Part shown: positions 51,857 through 60,381 of the stretch, one piece after another
Layout: every line of letters begins with the position of its first letter
Position numbering within the stretch: the first letter of the stretch is position 1
Assembly: GCA_937899395.1 (NCBI GenBank)
Contig: CALBPU010000169.1
Coordinates: 13,898-77,897 of the forward strand
Source of the DNA: an uncultured Fretibacterium sp.
GTDB taxonomy: Bacteria > Synergistota > Synergistia > Synergistales > Aminobacteriaceae
Length of the DNA: 64,000 nucleotides
Reading direction: 5' to 3'
Translations under genes and position numbers: made by a program
Notes under the pieces: generated by a model
The model's input: only the letters and a program-made list of their open reading frames with translations
Databases searched by the model: none
What the model was told of the DNA's origin: nothing

Positions 51857-52849
51857 TTATCTACCGTTTATGTATTCGGCAAGCTGCGCTCCTTTTAAGT
51901 TAGCAGCTAAACCTACCGCAAGTTTTATTCTTGCCTGAAACGATGAAAGCATTCCGCCGTTAATTAAGCCCATTTCAAGCAACTGTGAAGCACTTCCTTC
52001 GTAATTTTCAGTAGCCTGAACAAAGCCGTCAGGGTATCTTGAAGTTAATACTACAGGAATATCGGAGCGCACAATTTTTCGCAGCAACGGCACCCATAAT
52101 GAAGGCACATCACCGTCTCCAAGTCCCGAAATTATTAATCCGTCAAGTTCCCCAAATTTTTTATCAAGCAACGCCCTTAAAATTAAATCGTTATCACCAA
52201 GCGAGGCCGTTAAAATCGGAATATTCCTTGCTAAAGGCTGTACCATCTTTTGAATATATCTGTGCCTCGGAAATCTCAAAGATATATAGCCTCCTGAAGG
52301 CTGTGAGAAAACTCCTAAAGGAGATTCAGGGAATGCAAGAAGTCCTGAACGATTGAAATTTGAAATCCTCAAAACGTCAGCAGGCGCATAAATCGAATCT
52401 TGAATACAAATTAAAGCTCCTTTTCCCGTACATGCTCCCGATAATGCAGCTCTTACTGATTGAGTTAAGCGTAACGATGTTTCACTGTTGGAAGTTCCTG
52501 CATTGAAAATTGACCCAGTAAAAATTAACGGCGGGTTCAAATCCCAAACTAAATCAGCAAAATATGCCAATTCCGCAAGCGCCTGAATACCGCATGTAAC
52601 TACTACTCCTCTTGCTCCTTCATCATGTACGAATAATGTTACCATGCTTATAAGTTCACCGCACATTCTCAAAGTGTAATTTGAGACGGGCTGAAAGCTC
52701 CATTTCTGAAACACAACATGATCTCTGAAATCCTCCGGAAGAAGTGCATATAATTCCTCGTCCGTAAGTTCAACTTTGTCATGGCTCTCATGACGCTGAA
52801 CAATTCTTCCTCCTGCAAGGAGTATTACAATTTTGTCTCTGTTTTCCAT
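51857..52849 (-). CDS. Asparaginase-fold protein lacking the catalytic residues
   Basis: The 330-residue protein follows the type I/II asparaginase layout, yet each catalytic element is altered. The first motif, TGGTI in active enzymes, is AGGRI (12-16). The second, THGTD, is TCGIQ (85-89), so both the Thr and the Asp are gone. The later Lys region reads ICIQDSIYAPADVLRISN without the usual lysine. The C-terminal domain is retained (LIISGLGDGDVPSLWVPLL, IPVVLTSRYPDG). It is therefore probably a binding or regulatory protein, not a hydrolase. It lies between the LUD gene and der, three bases from der. Its role is not known. Confidence 0.75.
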   Translation of the reverse strand: MENRDKIVILLAGGRIVQRHESHDKVELTDEELYALLPEDFRDHVVFQKWSFQPVSNYTLRMCGELISMVTLFVHDEGARGVVVTCGIQALAELAYFADLVWDLNPPLIFTGSIFNAGTSNSETSLRLTQSVRAALSGACTGKGALICIQDSIYAPADVLRISNFNRSGLLAFPESPLGVFSQPSGGYISLRFPRHRYIQKMVQPLARNIPILTASLGDNDLILRALLDKKFGELDGLIISGLGDGDVPSLWVPLLRKIVRSDIPVVLTSRYPDGFVQATENYEGSASQLLEMGLINGGMLSSFQARIKLAVGLAANLKGAQLAEYINGR

Positions 52850-52864
52850 AAAAACTAAAACACC

Positions 52865-53503
52865 TCAATAACCTAAATTTTCTCCGACGATAATTACGTG
52901 ATACTTTCGGCCTTTTACAGCCTGTTCCAAAATTAATATCGCTCTGCACATACTAGCCTCATCAAGACACTTAACGCAATGTCCTGCCTTTACACATGCT
53001 GAAGGCTCGTTCTGTCGTATAGCGTTTGGAATTGTAGCAGACCTTGCACGCTCGATACCGTCCGAAAGATCGAATGCTAATTTGTTAATCCCTATCACAA
53101 ACAACACTAATCCATTGCCCCATGCCATGCCAGCAACTCTGTTTCCTGTTCCGTCAATGTTAATAATCTGACCGTCCCTTGTTAAAGCGTTAGCACTCGT
53201 TAAAAATACATCGGCCTCATTTTCCTTGAAACGTGCAATCCTTCTTTCCTCGTTCGACATAGACCCCCAATGTTGATAAACGACATTGCCACGTTCTTTC
53301 AAAGCATCTAATGCTCCGATGTCCCTTATTGTTACAGTGCCGGGAATACCTACTGTAGCATCTTTGGGAATTATCTCTAAAATTCTTTTCAATGCTTCAG
53401 AACCTGTTGAAACATATTCAGCTTCAAAACCTCTGCGCTTTAATGCTTTCACAACATCATTGCCGATAATTTCGTTTGCTGCAATAACGTTTTTGTTCAT
53501 CAT
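52865..53503 (-). CDS. LUD-domain protein (lactate-utilisation/LutC-like, DUF162)
   Basis: The 212-residue protein has the LUD fold: LKRRGFEAEYVSTGSEAL, ATVGIPGTVTIRDIGALDAL, ADVFLTSANALTRDGQIINI and GTGNRVAGMAWGN. LUD proteins include LutC of lactate oxidation; LutA and LutB are not here, so a lactate role is uncertain. A Cys cluster near the end (CVKAGHCVKCLDEASMC) could hold a metal or Fe-S centre. Confidence 0.82.
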   Translation of the reverse strand: MMNKNVIAANEIIGNDVVKALKRRGFEAEYVSTGSEALKRILEIIPKDATVGIPGTVTIRDIGALDALKERGNVVYQHWGSMSNEERRIARFKENEADVFLTSANALTRDGQIINIDGTGNRVAGMAWGNGLVLFVIGINKLAFDLSDGIERARSATIPNAIRQNEPSACVKAGHCVKCLDEASMCRAILILEQAVKGRKYHVIIVGENLGY

Positions 53504-53509
53504 AAAAAT

Positions 53510-54673
53510 TTACTCCCTCTCTAAAAGTTTTAATTGTATTTCGAGCGTTGGATTACGTCCGATTTTTTTTCGAGCTTCGTCGATAATCCGTTTTGAATCA
53601 AAATACATTCCTTTCGCTTTATATGCGTCTGCAAGTCCGATATAAGAGCGAATATCATAGTCCCTCATTTCCATAGCTCTATGAAAATTTATAATAGCAT
53701 TGTCATAATCTTTAAGATTATATGCCCGTGTACCTTCACGCAATAAACTTTCATAAGTTTCAGGCAATTTTATTATTATCGGTTCAGGTTCTTTGCTTGT
53801 TACATCACCCTCTTTCATTTTTACTGTGTCATCAAGATTAGGCAATATTATCTCAATCTGTTCATTTTTATCTTGCTTTTGTTCTTGTTCTTGTTCTTCA
53901 TGTTCATTTTCAATCGGGTTATTTTTAATTTCAATATTTTTCATTGCCGAATATCTGTTCAGGAAAAACAAAGCTATGCACGCTAAAGCAACCTCGATTA
54001 ACATCGCCGAACACATTATTATTGCATTAAACAAACTGGAATTGTTTTTTTTCTCCGCAGCTTTTTCTTCCTCACGCAAAATTTCAGCTCGCTGTTTCCG
54101 AACTCTTAAAATCTCTTGAAGCCTCTGAGTAAAATTTCTTCCGTGTTCATGTCTGGGAATATATGCACTGCCCTGCAAGCTCTCTGTCTCTTGATAATTA
54201 ACGTCATCATAATCCGAGCCGGCATTAATTTGTGTCCATAATTCTATCGGAGGTTCATCAAGGCTTAAACCATATTTTGTTGCAGTTTCCTGCCATGTAT
54301 CTTTATTGATTTCAATTTTATCCGTAAATTCTTCAGGCTCTGAAACTTCAACAGATGTTTCAACTTCTTCGGGCTGTAAAATTTCCTGCGGTAGTTCGTA
54401 ACTTTCCTCTGATAATTCTTGCAACTCTGTTTCTTGTTGATTGACTTCCTCTCGAGGCGTTTCAATTTCGGGCTGAGAAACTTTTTCAGTCTCTTGAGTT
54501 TCTTCGATTATTAATTCGGGGATTTCTGTTTCATCAGGAAGAGGTTCTGAAATTATTTCGGGTTCTTCTGTTTGTGCAAAATTTACAGGAGCAAGCAATA
54601 AACCTGTTCCGTTGTTAGAATTTTTATTTTCGTTTTCATTTTCCTTGAGCCACTCTATTAAATCCTGCTGCAA
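53510..54673 (-). CDS. Single-pass membrane protein with acidic arm and TPR
   Basis: About 387 residues: a Glu/Gln/Pro-rich, low-complexity N-terminal arm (about 170 residues), a basic amphipathic stretch (RLQEILRVRKQRAEILREEE), one transmembrane segment (NAIIMCSAMLIEVALACIALF), and a C-terminal TPR pair (LLREGTRAYNLKDYDNAIIN, YIGLADAYKAKGMYFD). The acidic arm resembles that of the large protein before ftsY. The start is taken as TTG, ten bases after GAGAGG; a GTG at 54685 overlaps that site. Function unknown. Confidence 0.6.
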   Translation of the reverse strand: MQQDLIEWLKENENENKNSNNGTGLLLAPVNFAQTEEPEIISEPLPDETEIPELIIEETQETEKVSQPEIETPREEVNQQETELQELSEESYELPQEILQPEEVETSVEVSEPEEFTDKIEINKDTWQETATKYGLSLDEPPIELWTQINAGSDYDDVNYQETESLQGSAYIPRHEHGRNFTQRLQEILRVRKQRAEILREEEKAAEKKNNSSLFNAIIMCSAMLIEVALACIALFFLNRYSAMKNIEIKNNPIENEHEEQEQEQKQDKNEQIEIILPNLDDTVKMKEGDVTSKEPEPIIIKLPETYESLLREGTRAYNLKDYDNAIINFHRAMEMRDYDIRSYIGLADAYKAKGMYFDSKRIIDEARKKIGRNPTLEIQLKLLERE

Positions 54674-54795
54674 AACAAAATTCACCTCTCAAATAGTGTG
54701 TCAGTTTACCAATATTTTTGAAAGTTAGCAACGTTACCGAAAATATAACATGCTATTATTATGATAAAAATTTTTTTGAAAGGCATCTGATAAAA

Positions 54796-55281
54796 ATGTC
54801 AGACATGAAAATAAATACCAGTCGTTTCGGTGAGGTTATATATACTCAAGAGGACGTTTTATTTTTTCCCAGAGGTATACCCGCATTTGAAACAAAACAA
54901 AAATGGATTTTAGCGGGCAATGATGAGAGCGCTATTAAATGGCTTCAAAGTCTTGATGACGGAAATTTAGCTTTGCCTGTTACTTCACCCGATGCAATTC
55001 AATCGGATTATAACGCAAGAATACCTGATGATGAATTAAAATTATTAGGTTCTGCGGATATTTCGGAGCTTGCGTTATTAATAGTCGTTTCAATTCCCGA
55101 ATTAGCTCCTTGGAATATGACAGCGAATTTAAGGGCACCGATCTTAATCAACCTGAAAACTCGTAAGGCAGTTCAAGTTATAGCCCTTAATGAAGAATAT
55201 CCCGTAAGGCACATAGTATTCTCTGAGGAAATCCGTGAAAAAATGAAAGCTTCCGCAATGATTAACGGAGGTGAGATTTAA
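54796..55281 (+). CDS. fliW: Flagellar assembly factor FliW
   Basis: The 161-residue FliW binds and blocks CsrA and is itself titrated by flagellin, linking filament growth to translation of flagellin mRNA. Signature: FGEVIYTQEDVLFFPRGIPAFE and the later LALLIVVSIPELAPWNMTANLRAPILIN (split here as two conserved strands). ATG at 54796 is chosen since the conserved sequence starts directly after it; the frame is open back to a TTG at 54718. Its stop overlaps the csrA ATG. Confidence 0.93.
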   Translation: MSDMKINTSRFGEVIYTQEDVLFFPRGIPAFETKQKWILAGNDESAIKWLQSLDDGNLALPVTSPDAIQSDYNARIPDDELKLLGSADISELALLIVVSIPELAPWNMTANLRAPILINLKTRKAVQVIALNEEYPVRHIVFSEEIREKMKASAMINGGEI

Positions 55282-55568
55282 TGCTTGTATTAAGCAGAAA
55301 AATTAATGAGAGTATTCAAATCGGAACGGACATTGAAATTATGGTTATAGATGTTCGGGGCGATGTCGTGAGACTTGGAATAACGGCTCCTCAAGCTACT
55401 CAAATTTGGCGAAAAGAACTTTGGGACATAATTGTTAAAGAGAATAAAACTGCGGCAGAAGGTTCAAATGTATCAAGTTTCAAAGATGCTCCACAATTAC
55501 CGCTCTCAACATTCTCAAAATTATCAAAAATTCCTACGGTACACATTGAAGTAGAAGAGAAAAAATAA
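55281..55568 (+). CDS. csrA: Carbon storage regulator CsrA
   Basis: CsrA binds GGA motifs in mRNA leaders and blocks translation. MLVLSRKINESIQIGTDIEI and VRLGITAPQ are the conserved core. It is 95 residues, with a C-terminal extension longer than the usual 60-75 that may be the FliW contact surface. One-base overlap with fliW. No flagellin gene is in the window. Confidence 0.96.
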   Translation: MLVLSRKINESIQIGTDIEIMVIDVRGDVVRLGITAPQATQIWRKELWDIIVKENKTAAEGSNVSSFKDAPQLPLSTFSKLSKIPTVHIEVEEKK

Positions 55569-55570
55569 TC

Positions 55571-56068
55571 ATGAAAAAACGAATTGCAATAATTTTAGGA
55601 AGCGACAGTGATATTAAAATCGCTGAAAAAACTATCGACGTTTTGAATAAAATCGGTCTTGAGTTTGAGATTAATATAATTTCGGCTCACAGGACACCTG
55701 AAAAGGCTAGGGACTTCGCAATTAACGCACGCAAAAATAATTTCGGAGTTATTATCGCAATAGCTGGAAAATCGGCGGCTCTTGCGGGAGTTTTGGCAGC
55801 TCATTCAAGATTGCCCGTTATCGGAGTACCTGTTAAATCTGATGATCTTGGAGGAATGGACGCTTTGTTATCAACTGCTCAAATGCCTCCGGGAGTTCCT
55901 GTTGCCTGTGTAGCTATTGACGGAGGAGCAAATGCAGCATGGTTAGCGGCGAGAATTTTGGCGTTAAACGATGAAGAACTTGCGGAAAAACTTGAGACAG
56001 AAGCATTAAAGATGGCTGAAAATATTGAGAGGAAAAATGAAGAGTTACGAAAAAAATTCGACAAGTGA
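55571..56068 (+). CDS. purE: N5-carboxyaminoimidazole ribonucleotide mutase
   Basis: The 165-residue PurE interconverts N5-CAIR and [37 protein letters not shown] and [24 protein letters not shown] are diagnostic (the GxSSxW variant is not needed for this family). It follows csrA by two bases, so the purine operon appears to run from fliW-csrA. PurK is not present, so carboxylation may depend on another locus or this may be a class II enzyme. Confidence 0.95.
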   Translation: MKKRIAIILGSDSDIKIAEKTIDVLNKIGLEFEINIISAHRTPEKARDFAINARKNNFGVIIAIAGKSAALAGVLAAHSRLPVIGVPVKSDDLGGMDALLSTAQMPPGVPVACVAIDGGANAAWLAARILALNDEELAEKLETEALKMAENIERKNEELRKKFDK

Positions 56069-57059
56069 AAATTATAAATTATCAGGCGTAAATGTTCAGG
56101 CAGGTTATGACGCTGTGAACCTGATGAAAAAACATGTTGAGCGCACAAAAATTCCCGGAGTTTTCTCGGACTTGGGAGGCTTCGGAGGAATGTTTGAGCT
56201 TGATGAAAATTTGAAGCACCCCGTTTTAGTCAGCGGCACTGACGGAGTAGGAACGAAATTGAAAATCGCCTTTGCCGTTAATAAACATAATACAATCGGG
56301 ATTGACTGTGTAGCAATGTGTGTTAATGATGTTTTGTGCAGCGGAGCAAGACCGTTATTTTTCTTGGATTATATTGCTGTAGGAAAAAATTTTCCCGAAA
56401 AGGTTGCTGAAATTGTTTCGGGAGTTGCTGAAGGCTGTGTTCAATCTCAATGTGCTTTGATCGGAGGAGAGACAGCAGAGATGCCCGGATTTTATCCTGA
56501 GGACGAATATGATATTGCAGGTTTCAGCGTCGGAGTTGTTGAGCGTGAAAAAATTCTTAATCCTTCAAACGTTAAAGCAGGCGATGTAATTATTGCTCTG
56601 CCTTCATCAGGAGTACATTCAAACGGATTTTCATTAGTGAGAAAAATTTTTGAGGACAGAAATTTCAACGAGTATGTCAATGAATTGGGAAAAACTTTAG
56701 GCGAGGAATTATTAACACCTACGAAAATTTATGTTCGTGAAGTTTTACCGTTAATCTCTAAAATAAAATCAATAGCTCATATAACGGGCGGAGGATTTTA
56801 CGAGAATATTCCGCGAAGTTTCGGCAAAAATTTAACCGCTGAAATCGAACTTGCTAAAATCAAAACGCCTGAAATTTTCAAACTGTTAATGAAAGCAGGC
56901 AATATTGAACTTGACGAAATGTTCCACGTGTTTAACATGGGTGTAGGAATGACATTAATAACAAGTCCGAATAACGCTGATGAAATTTTGAACTCAATCG
57001 AAAATTCATATTTAATCGGCGAAATGATTACAGGTGAAGGAGGAATTAAATTATGTTAA
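56037..57059 (+). CDS. purM: Phosphoribosylformylglycinamidine cyclo-ligase
   Basis: The 340-residue PurM closes the imidazole ring (AIR synthase). [71 protein letters not shown] and [14 protein letters not shown] are conserved. ATG at 56037 is chosen with GAGAGGA just upstream; it overlaps purE by 32 bases. Its stop overlaps the purN start. Confidence 0.96.
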   Translation: MKSYEKNSTSENYKLSGVNVQAGYDAVNLMKKHVERTKIPGVFSDLGGFGGMFELDENLKHPVLVSGTDGVGTKLKIAFAVNKHNTIGIDCVAMCVNDVLCSGARPLFFLDYIAVGKNFPEKVAEIVSGVAEGCVQSQCALIGGETAEMPGFYPEDEYDIAGFSVGVVEREKILNPSNVKAGDVIIALPSSGVHSNGFSLVRKIFEDRNFNEYVNELGKTLGEELLTPTKIYVREVLPLISKIKSIAHITGGGFYENIPRSFGKNLTAEIELAKIKTPEIFKLLMKAGNIELDEMFHVFNMGVGMTLITSPNNADEILNSIENSYLIGEMITGEGGIKLC

Positions 57060-58312
57060 AAATTTCTGTTTTAGTTTCAGGAGGAGGAACAAATTTACAG
57101 GCTTTAATAGACGCTCAAAACAATAAAATTTTGAAGTCAGGAAAAATTGTTCAAGTGATTTCAAGCAGACCTGATGCTTATGCTGTTGAACGTGCGAAAA
57201 AATTTGAAATTCCTGTTGATGTTGCGGATTTTAAGGAACTCGGAGAAAAATTTGAGGAAAAAATTTTAGAGCTGCTGAAAAAATTTAATCCCGAAATAAT
57301 AGTTTTAGCAGGTTTCATGCACATATTAAGCAAAAATTTCATTGAGAATTGCAAGGCTAAAATCATAAACATTCACCCGTCATTAATACCTTCGTTTTGC
57401 GGAAAAGGTTTTTACGGATTGAAAGTTCATGAAGCTGTCTTGAAATCCGGAGTGAAAATTACGGGAGCAACTGTTCATCTTGTGAACGAAATTCCTGACG
57501 GAGGAGAAATTTTAGCTCAAAAGCCCGTACCTGTTTTCCCTGATGATACACCTGAAAAATTACAACGCCGTGTAATGGAGAATGCTGAATGGATAATTTT
57601 GCCGAGAGCTGTTGAAGCTGTGTGTAAGGAAATTGAGCCGAAAATTTTCCCTTACCCTATAAAATATCCCGGACGAGGAATTGTAACGGGCAAAACGCCT
57701 TCAGGAAAAATTATGCTCGCTTATTTCATTATGGGCAGAAGTTCATCAAGCAAGGCAAGAGTTTTTGAACGTTCAAGAGATAATTTGATAATCAAACTCA
57801 CTAAGCAGGACAAAAATTTTGACCCGTCTTTAATTTTGTATGCTCCGTTAAAAATTCTCGGTGAAAATATAATCGTAACAAACGGAGACCAGACTGACAC
57901 AATTTATGATTTCATGAAAGACGGAAAAACTTTTGAGGAAGCATTGAGAACTCGTGAATATGAACCTGATCCTCCTCATTACACGCCCCGAATAAGCGCA
58001 ATCATAAATAAATCAGGTTACAAGCAAAGCATTTTGAAGAAAGCAGGAAAATTTTTCTTCGAGTACGAATTTGAAAACGGTACAGGACATTTAATTCACA
58101 CTTATAATAACGATGTAACGCCTGATAAAAATTTACCGTCATTTACAGGAGAACCGAGAGAAATTAAAATTTTTGATGAGGACGCTGAAACATTCGCAAA
58201 TTCTTTGTGGGAAGAACTCGGAGAAGATTACAGAGTGGCTTTATACGTGAGATTTTATGAGCCTGATTTTTCGAGCTATACGGACAAACTTTTCAACACT
58301 AATACAATTTAA
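57053..58312 (+). CDS. purN: Fused GAR formyltransferase (PurN) and PurO-like IMP cyclohydrolase
   Basis: The 419-residue protein has two enzymes. Residues 1-200 are Pur[26 protein letters not shown], the catalytic Asn-His-Asp set in [11 protein letters not shown] and [13 protein letters not shown]. Residues about 205-415 match the archaeal-type IMP cyclohydrolase PurO (Ntn-hydrolase fold): [43 protein letters not shown]-like [12 protein letters not shown] and [11 protein letters not shown]. The N-half uses 10-formyl-THF on GAR; the C-half would close FAICAR to IMP. The neighbouring gene supplies only the AICAR formyltransferase, so this fusion probably completes the pathway. It starts inside the purM end. 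Confidence 0.88.
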   Translation: MLKISVLVSGGGTNLQALIDAQNNKILKSGKIVQVISSRPDAYAVERAKKFEIPVDVADFKELGEKFEEKILELLKKFNPEIIVLAGFMHILSKNFIENCKAKIINIHPSLIPSFCGKGFYGLKVHEAVLKSGVKITGATVHLVNEIPDGGEILAQKPVPVFPDDTPEKLQRRVMENAEWIILPRAVEAVCKEIEPKIFPYPIKYPGRGIVTGKTPSGKIMLAYFIMGRSSSSKARVFERSRDNLIIKLTKQDKNFDPSLILYAPLKILGENIIVTNGDQTDTIYDFMKDGKTFEEALRTREYEPDPPHYTPRISAIINKSGYKQSILKKAGKFFFEYEFENGTGHLIHTYNNDVTPDKNLPSFTGEPREIKIFDEDAETFANSLWEELGEDYRVALYVRFYEPDFSSYTDKLFNTNTI

Positions 58313-58326
58313 GGAGTTGAAAAATA

Positions 58327-58605
58327 ATGAGCGAAGATTTTGTGCGTAAAGATGTATATGATGCAAACATGGCCGAAATAAGAGCTTTAATGGCTGCTTC
58401 AGAAGCTAGGCATGAAAGATTAGCTACTGAAATTAAAGCCAATAACGAAATATTTAGAACTGAATTTAGAGGTGAAATAAAAACCATTAACACCCGAATT
58501 GATGATCTTCGTGATAATCAATCTCAGGCTTTGACTAAATGGGGAATTATTGTTGCTGTTGTCGTCGGAGTTGTTCAAGTTTTCGTGGCTTTATTTTTGA
58601 GATAA
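58327..58605 (+). CDS. Small coiled-coil protein with C-terminal membrane anchor (XhlA-like)
   Basis: A 92-residue protein: a helical, charged N-terminal part (ALMAASEARHERLATEIKAN, then IKTINTRIDDLRDNQSQ) followed by a single transmembrane segment (WGIIVAVVVGVVQVFVALFL). The layout is like haemolysin XhlA/holin-accessory proteins and like small Synergistota proteins. It has AAGGAG before its ATG and sits between two purine genes, 14 bases after purN-purO and 24 before the formyltransferase. A role in purine synthesis is not evident. Confidence 0.7.
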   Translation: MSEDFVRKDVYDANMAEIRALMAASEARHERLATEIKANNEIFRTEFRGEIKTINTRIDDLRDNQSQALTKWGIIVAVVVGVVQVFVALFLR

Positions 58606-58629
58606 AAATTTAATAAGGAGTGAAATATT

Positions 58630-59763
58630 TTGAAAGAGTACAAATTAAAATACGGTTGCAATCCTGATCAATCACAAGCAAAAATTTTTATGTCAGGAGA
58701 AAAAGATTTACCGATTGAAATTCTTAACGGCAGACCCGGTTATATAAATTTCCTTGACGCTCTAAATTCATGGCAATTAGTAAGAGAGTTAAAGAAGGCG
58801 TTAAATATTCCTTCTGCAACATCGTTCAAACATGTCAGCCCTGCCGGAGCAGCTTTAGGTATTCCGTTAAACGACAATGAGAAAAAATTATTCTTCGTTG
58901 ATGAAAATATTAACGTAAATTCATCGCCTTTAGCGTGTGCTTATGCAAGAGCAAGAGGTACGGACAGATTATCATCATTTGGAGATTGGATTGCATTGAG
59001 TGATGAATGTGATGAAGTTACGGCCATGTTAATAAAGCATGAAGTTTCGGACGGAGTTATAGCACCTTCATATTCTTCTGAAGCTCTTGAGATTTTGAAA
59101 TCAAAACGTAAAGGAAATTATTCGATTGTAAAAATTGATGAAAATTATGAGCCTGAATTGATTGAACGCCGTGAAGTTTTCGGAATAACTTTTGAACAAT
59201 CCCGAAGCACTGCACCAGTAATCGAGCCTGAAAAATTCAACAATGCCGTTACGAAAAACAAAAATTTCACTGATGAAGCAAAAAGAGATTTAATCTTGGC
59301 ATTAATAACGCTCAAATATACTCAGTCAAATTCAGTTTGCTGCACTCGAAACGGTCAGACTTTAGGTGTCGGAGCAGGCCAGCAGTCGAGATTACATTGC
59401 GTAAAACTTGCTTGTGAAAAAGCAGACCTCAGAATTTTAAGAGAACACCCGAAAATTTTGAACCTCAATTTTGACGCAAATATCGGAAGACCTGAACGTG
59501 ATAACGCAATTAATATTTATTTGACTGAAAACAAAATTCTTTCTGATGATGAAATTCATGAATGGCTTGAGAATTATAAGGGAGTTTCTTTGGGCAGTGA
59601 TGCTTTTTTCCCTTTCCCTGACAATATCGAAAGAGCTACAAAAAGCGGAGTAAGTTACATTGCTCAACCGGGCGGTTCAATTCGTGATGACCTTGTTATA
59701 AAAGCCTGTGATGAAAAAAATATCGCTATGGTAATGACAGGGCACAGATTATTCCATCATTAA
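58630..59763 (+). CDS. purH: AICAR formyltransferase, stand-alone (PurH C-domain only)
   Basis: The 377-residue product covers only the formyltransferase half of PurH. It begins with LKYGCNPDQSQAKIF and contains NGRPGYINFLDALNSW, the catalytic Lys-His in TSFKHVSPAGAALG, ACAYARARGTDRLSSFGDW, TQSNSVCCTRNGQTLGVGAG and IAQPGGSIRDD. The N-terminal MGS-like IMP cyclohydrolase domain (about 200 residues) is absent and nothing upstream encodes it. Some authors call stand-alone forms purV. The start is TTG behind AAGGAG. Confidence 0.92.
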   Translation: MKEYKLKYGCNPDQSQAKIFMSGEKDLPIEILNGRPGYINFLDALNSWQLVRELKKALNIPSATSFKHVSPAGAALGIPLNDNEKKLFFVDENINVNSSPLACAYARARGTDRLSSFGDWIALSDECDEVTAMLIKHEVSDGVIAPSYSSEALEILKSKRKGNYSIVKIDENYEPELIERREVFGITFEQSRSTAPVIEPEKFNNAVTKNKNFTDEAKRDLILALITLKYTQSNSVCCTRNGQTLGVGAGQQSRLHCVKLACEKADLRILREHPKILNLNFDANIGRPERDNAINIYLTENKILSDDEIHEWLENYKGVSLGSDAFFPFPDNIERATKSGVSYIAQPGGSIRDDLVIKACDEKNIAMVMTGHRLFHH

Positions 59764-59767
59764 AATA

Positions 59768-60379
59768 ATGAATAAAGCGTTATTATATATTCACGGTATG
59801 GGCGGAAATGCTCAGGAAGTTGAACAATATAAACCGTTTTTCGTTAATTATGATTGTTACGGATTGGATTTTGATATTTTTAATCCGTCTGAAGCAAGGG
59901 AAATTATTCGGAACACCTTTGAAGACTTGAATAAACGTTACAAAAAAGTTTCTATATTGGCAAACAGTATAGGAGCTTATTTTTCTATGCTTGCTCTGCA
60001 AAATTCAAATCTCGAAAAAGCGTTTTTCATTTCTCCGATACTCGATATGGAAAAAATTATTCTTGATATTATGAAGTCAGCAGGTGTAACAGAAAATGAA
60101 CTCTTTGAGAAGGGCGAAATTGATACGGGCTTCGGTGAAAAACTTTCGTGGAAATATCTTTCTTATGTTCGGGATAACCCGATTAATTGGAACGTTGAGA
60201 CGGAAATTTTGTATGGTGAAAATGATAATCTTACGTCAATCGACACTGTTAATAATTTTGTCAAAAATCATAACGCAAATTTAACAGTCATGAAAAACGG
60301 AGAACATTGTTTTCACACACCTGAGCAAATGGAGTTTCTATATAAATGGCTTACTCGGAAAATTGAAAGGAAATATTAA
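59768..60379 (+). CDS. Alpha/beta-hydrolase, unknown substrate
   Basis: A 203-residue hydrolase-fold protein: LLYIHGMGGNAQEVE (oxyanion loop), nucleophile elbow ILANSIGAYFS (a degenerate GxSxG, ANSIG), acid in LYGENDNLTS and the final His in NGEHCFHT. No signal peptide, so it is cytoplasmic. It lies between two purine genes, with four bases before and two after, and is translated with them; a purine link is not implied by the family. Confidence 0.8.
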   Translation: MNKALLYIHGMGGNAQEVEQYKPFFVNYDCYGLDFDIFNPSEAREIIRNTFEDLNKRYKKVSILANSIGAYFSMLALQNSNLEKAFFISPILDMEKIILDIMKSAGVTENELFEKGEIDTGFGEKLSWKYLSYVRDNPINWNVETEILYGENDNLTSIDTVNNFVKNHNANLTVMKNGEHCFHTPEQMEFLYKWLTRKIERKY

Positions 60380-60381
60380 TC

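Noticed and set aside
52865..53503. Call of a lactate-utilisation operon from the LUD protein
   Set aside because: LutA and LutB are absent and the neighbours are der and an asparaginase homologue, so only the fold is claimed.
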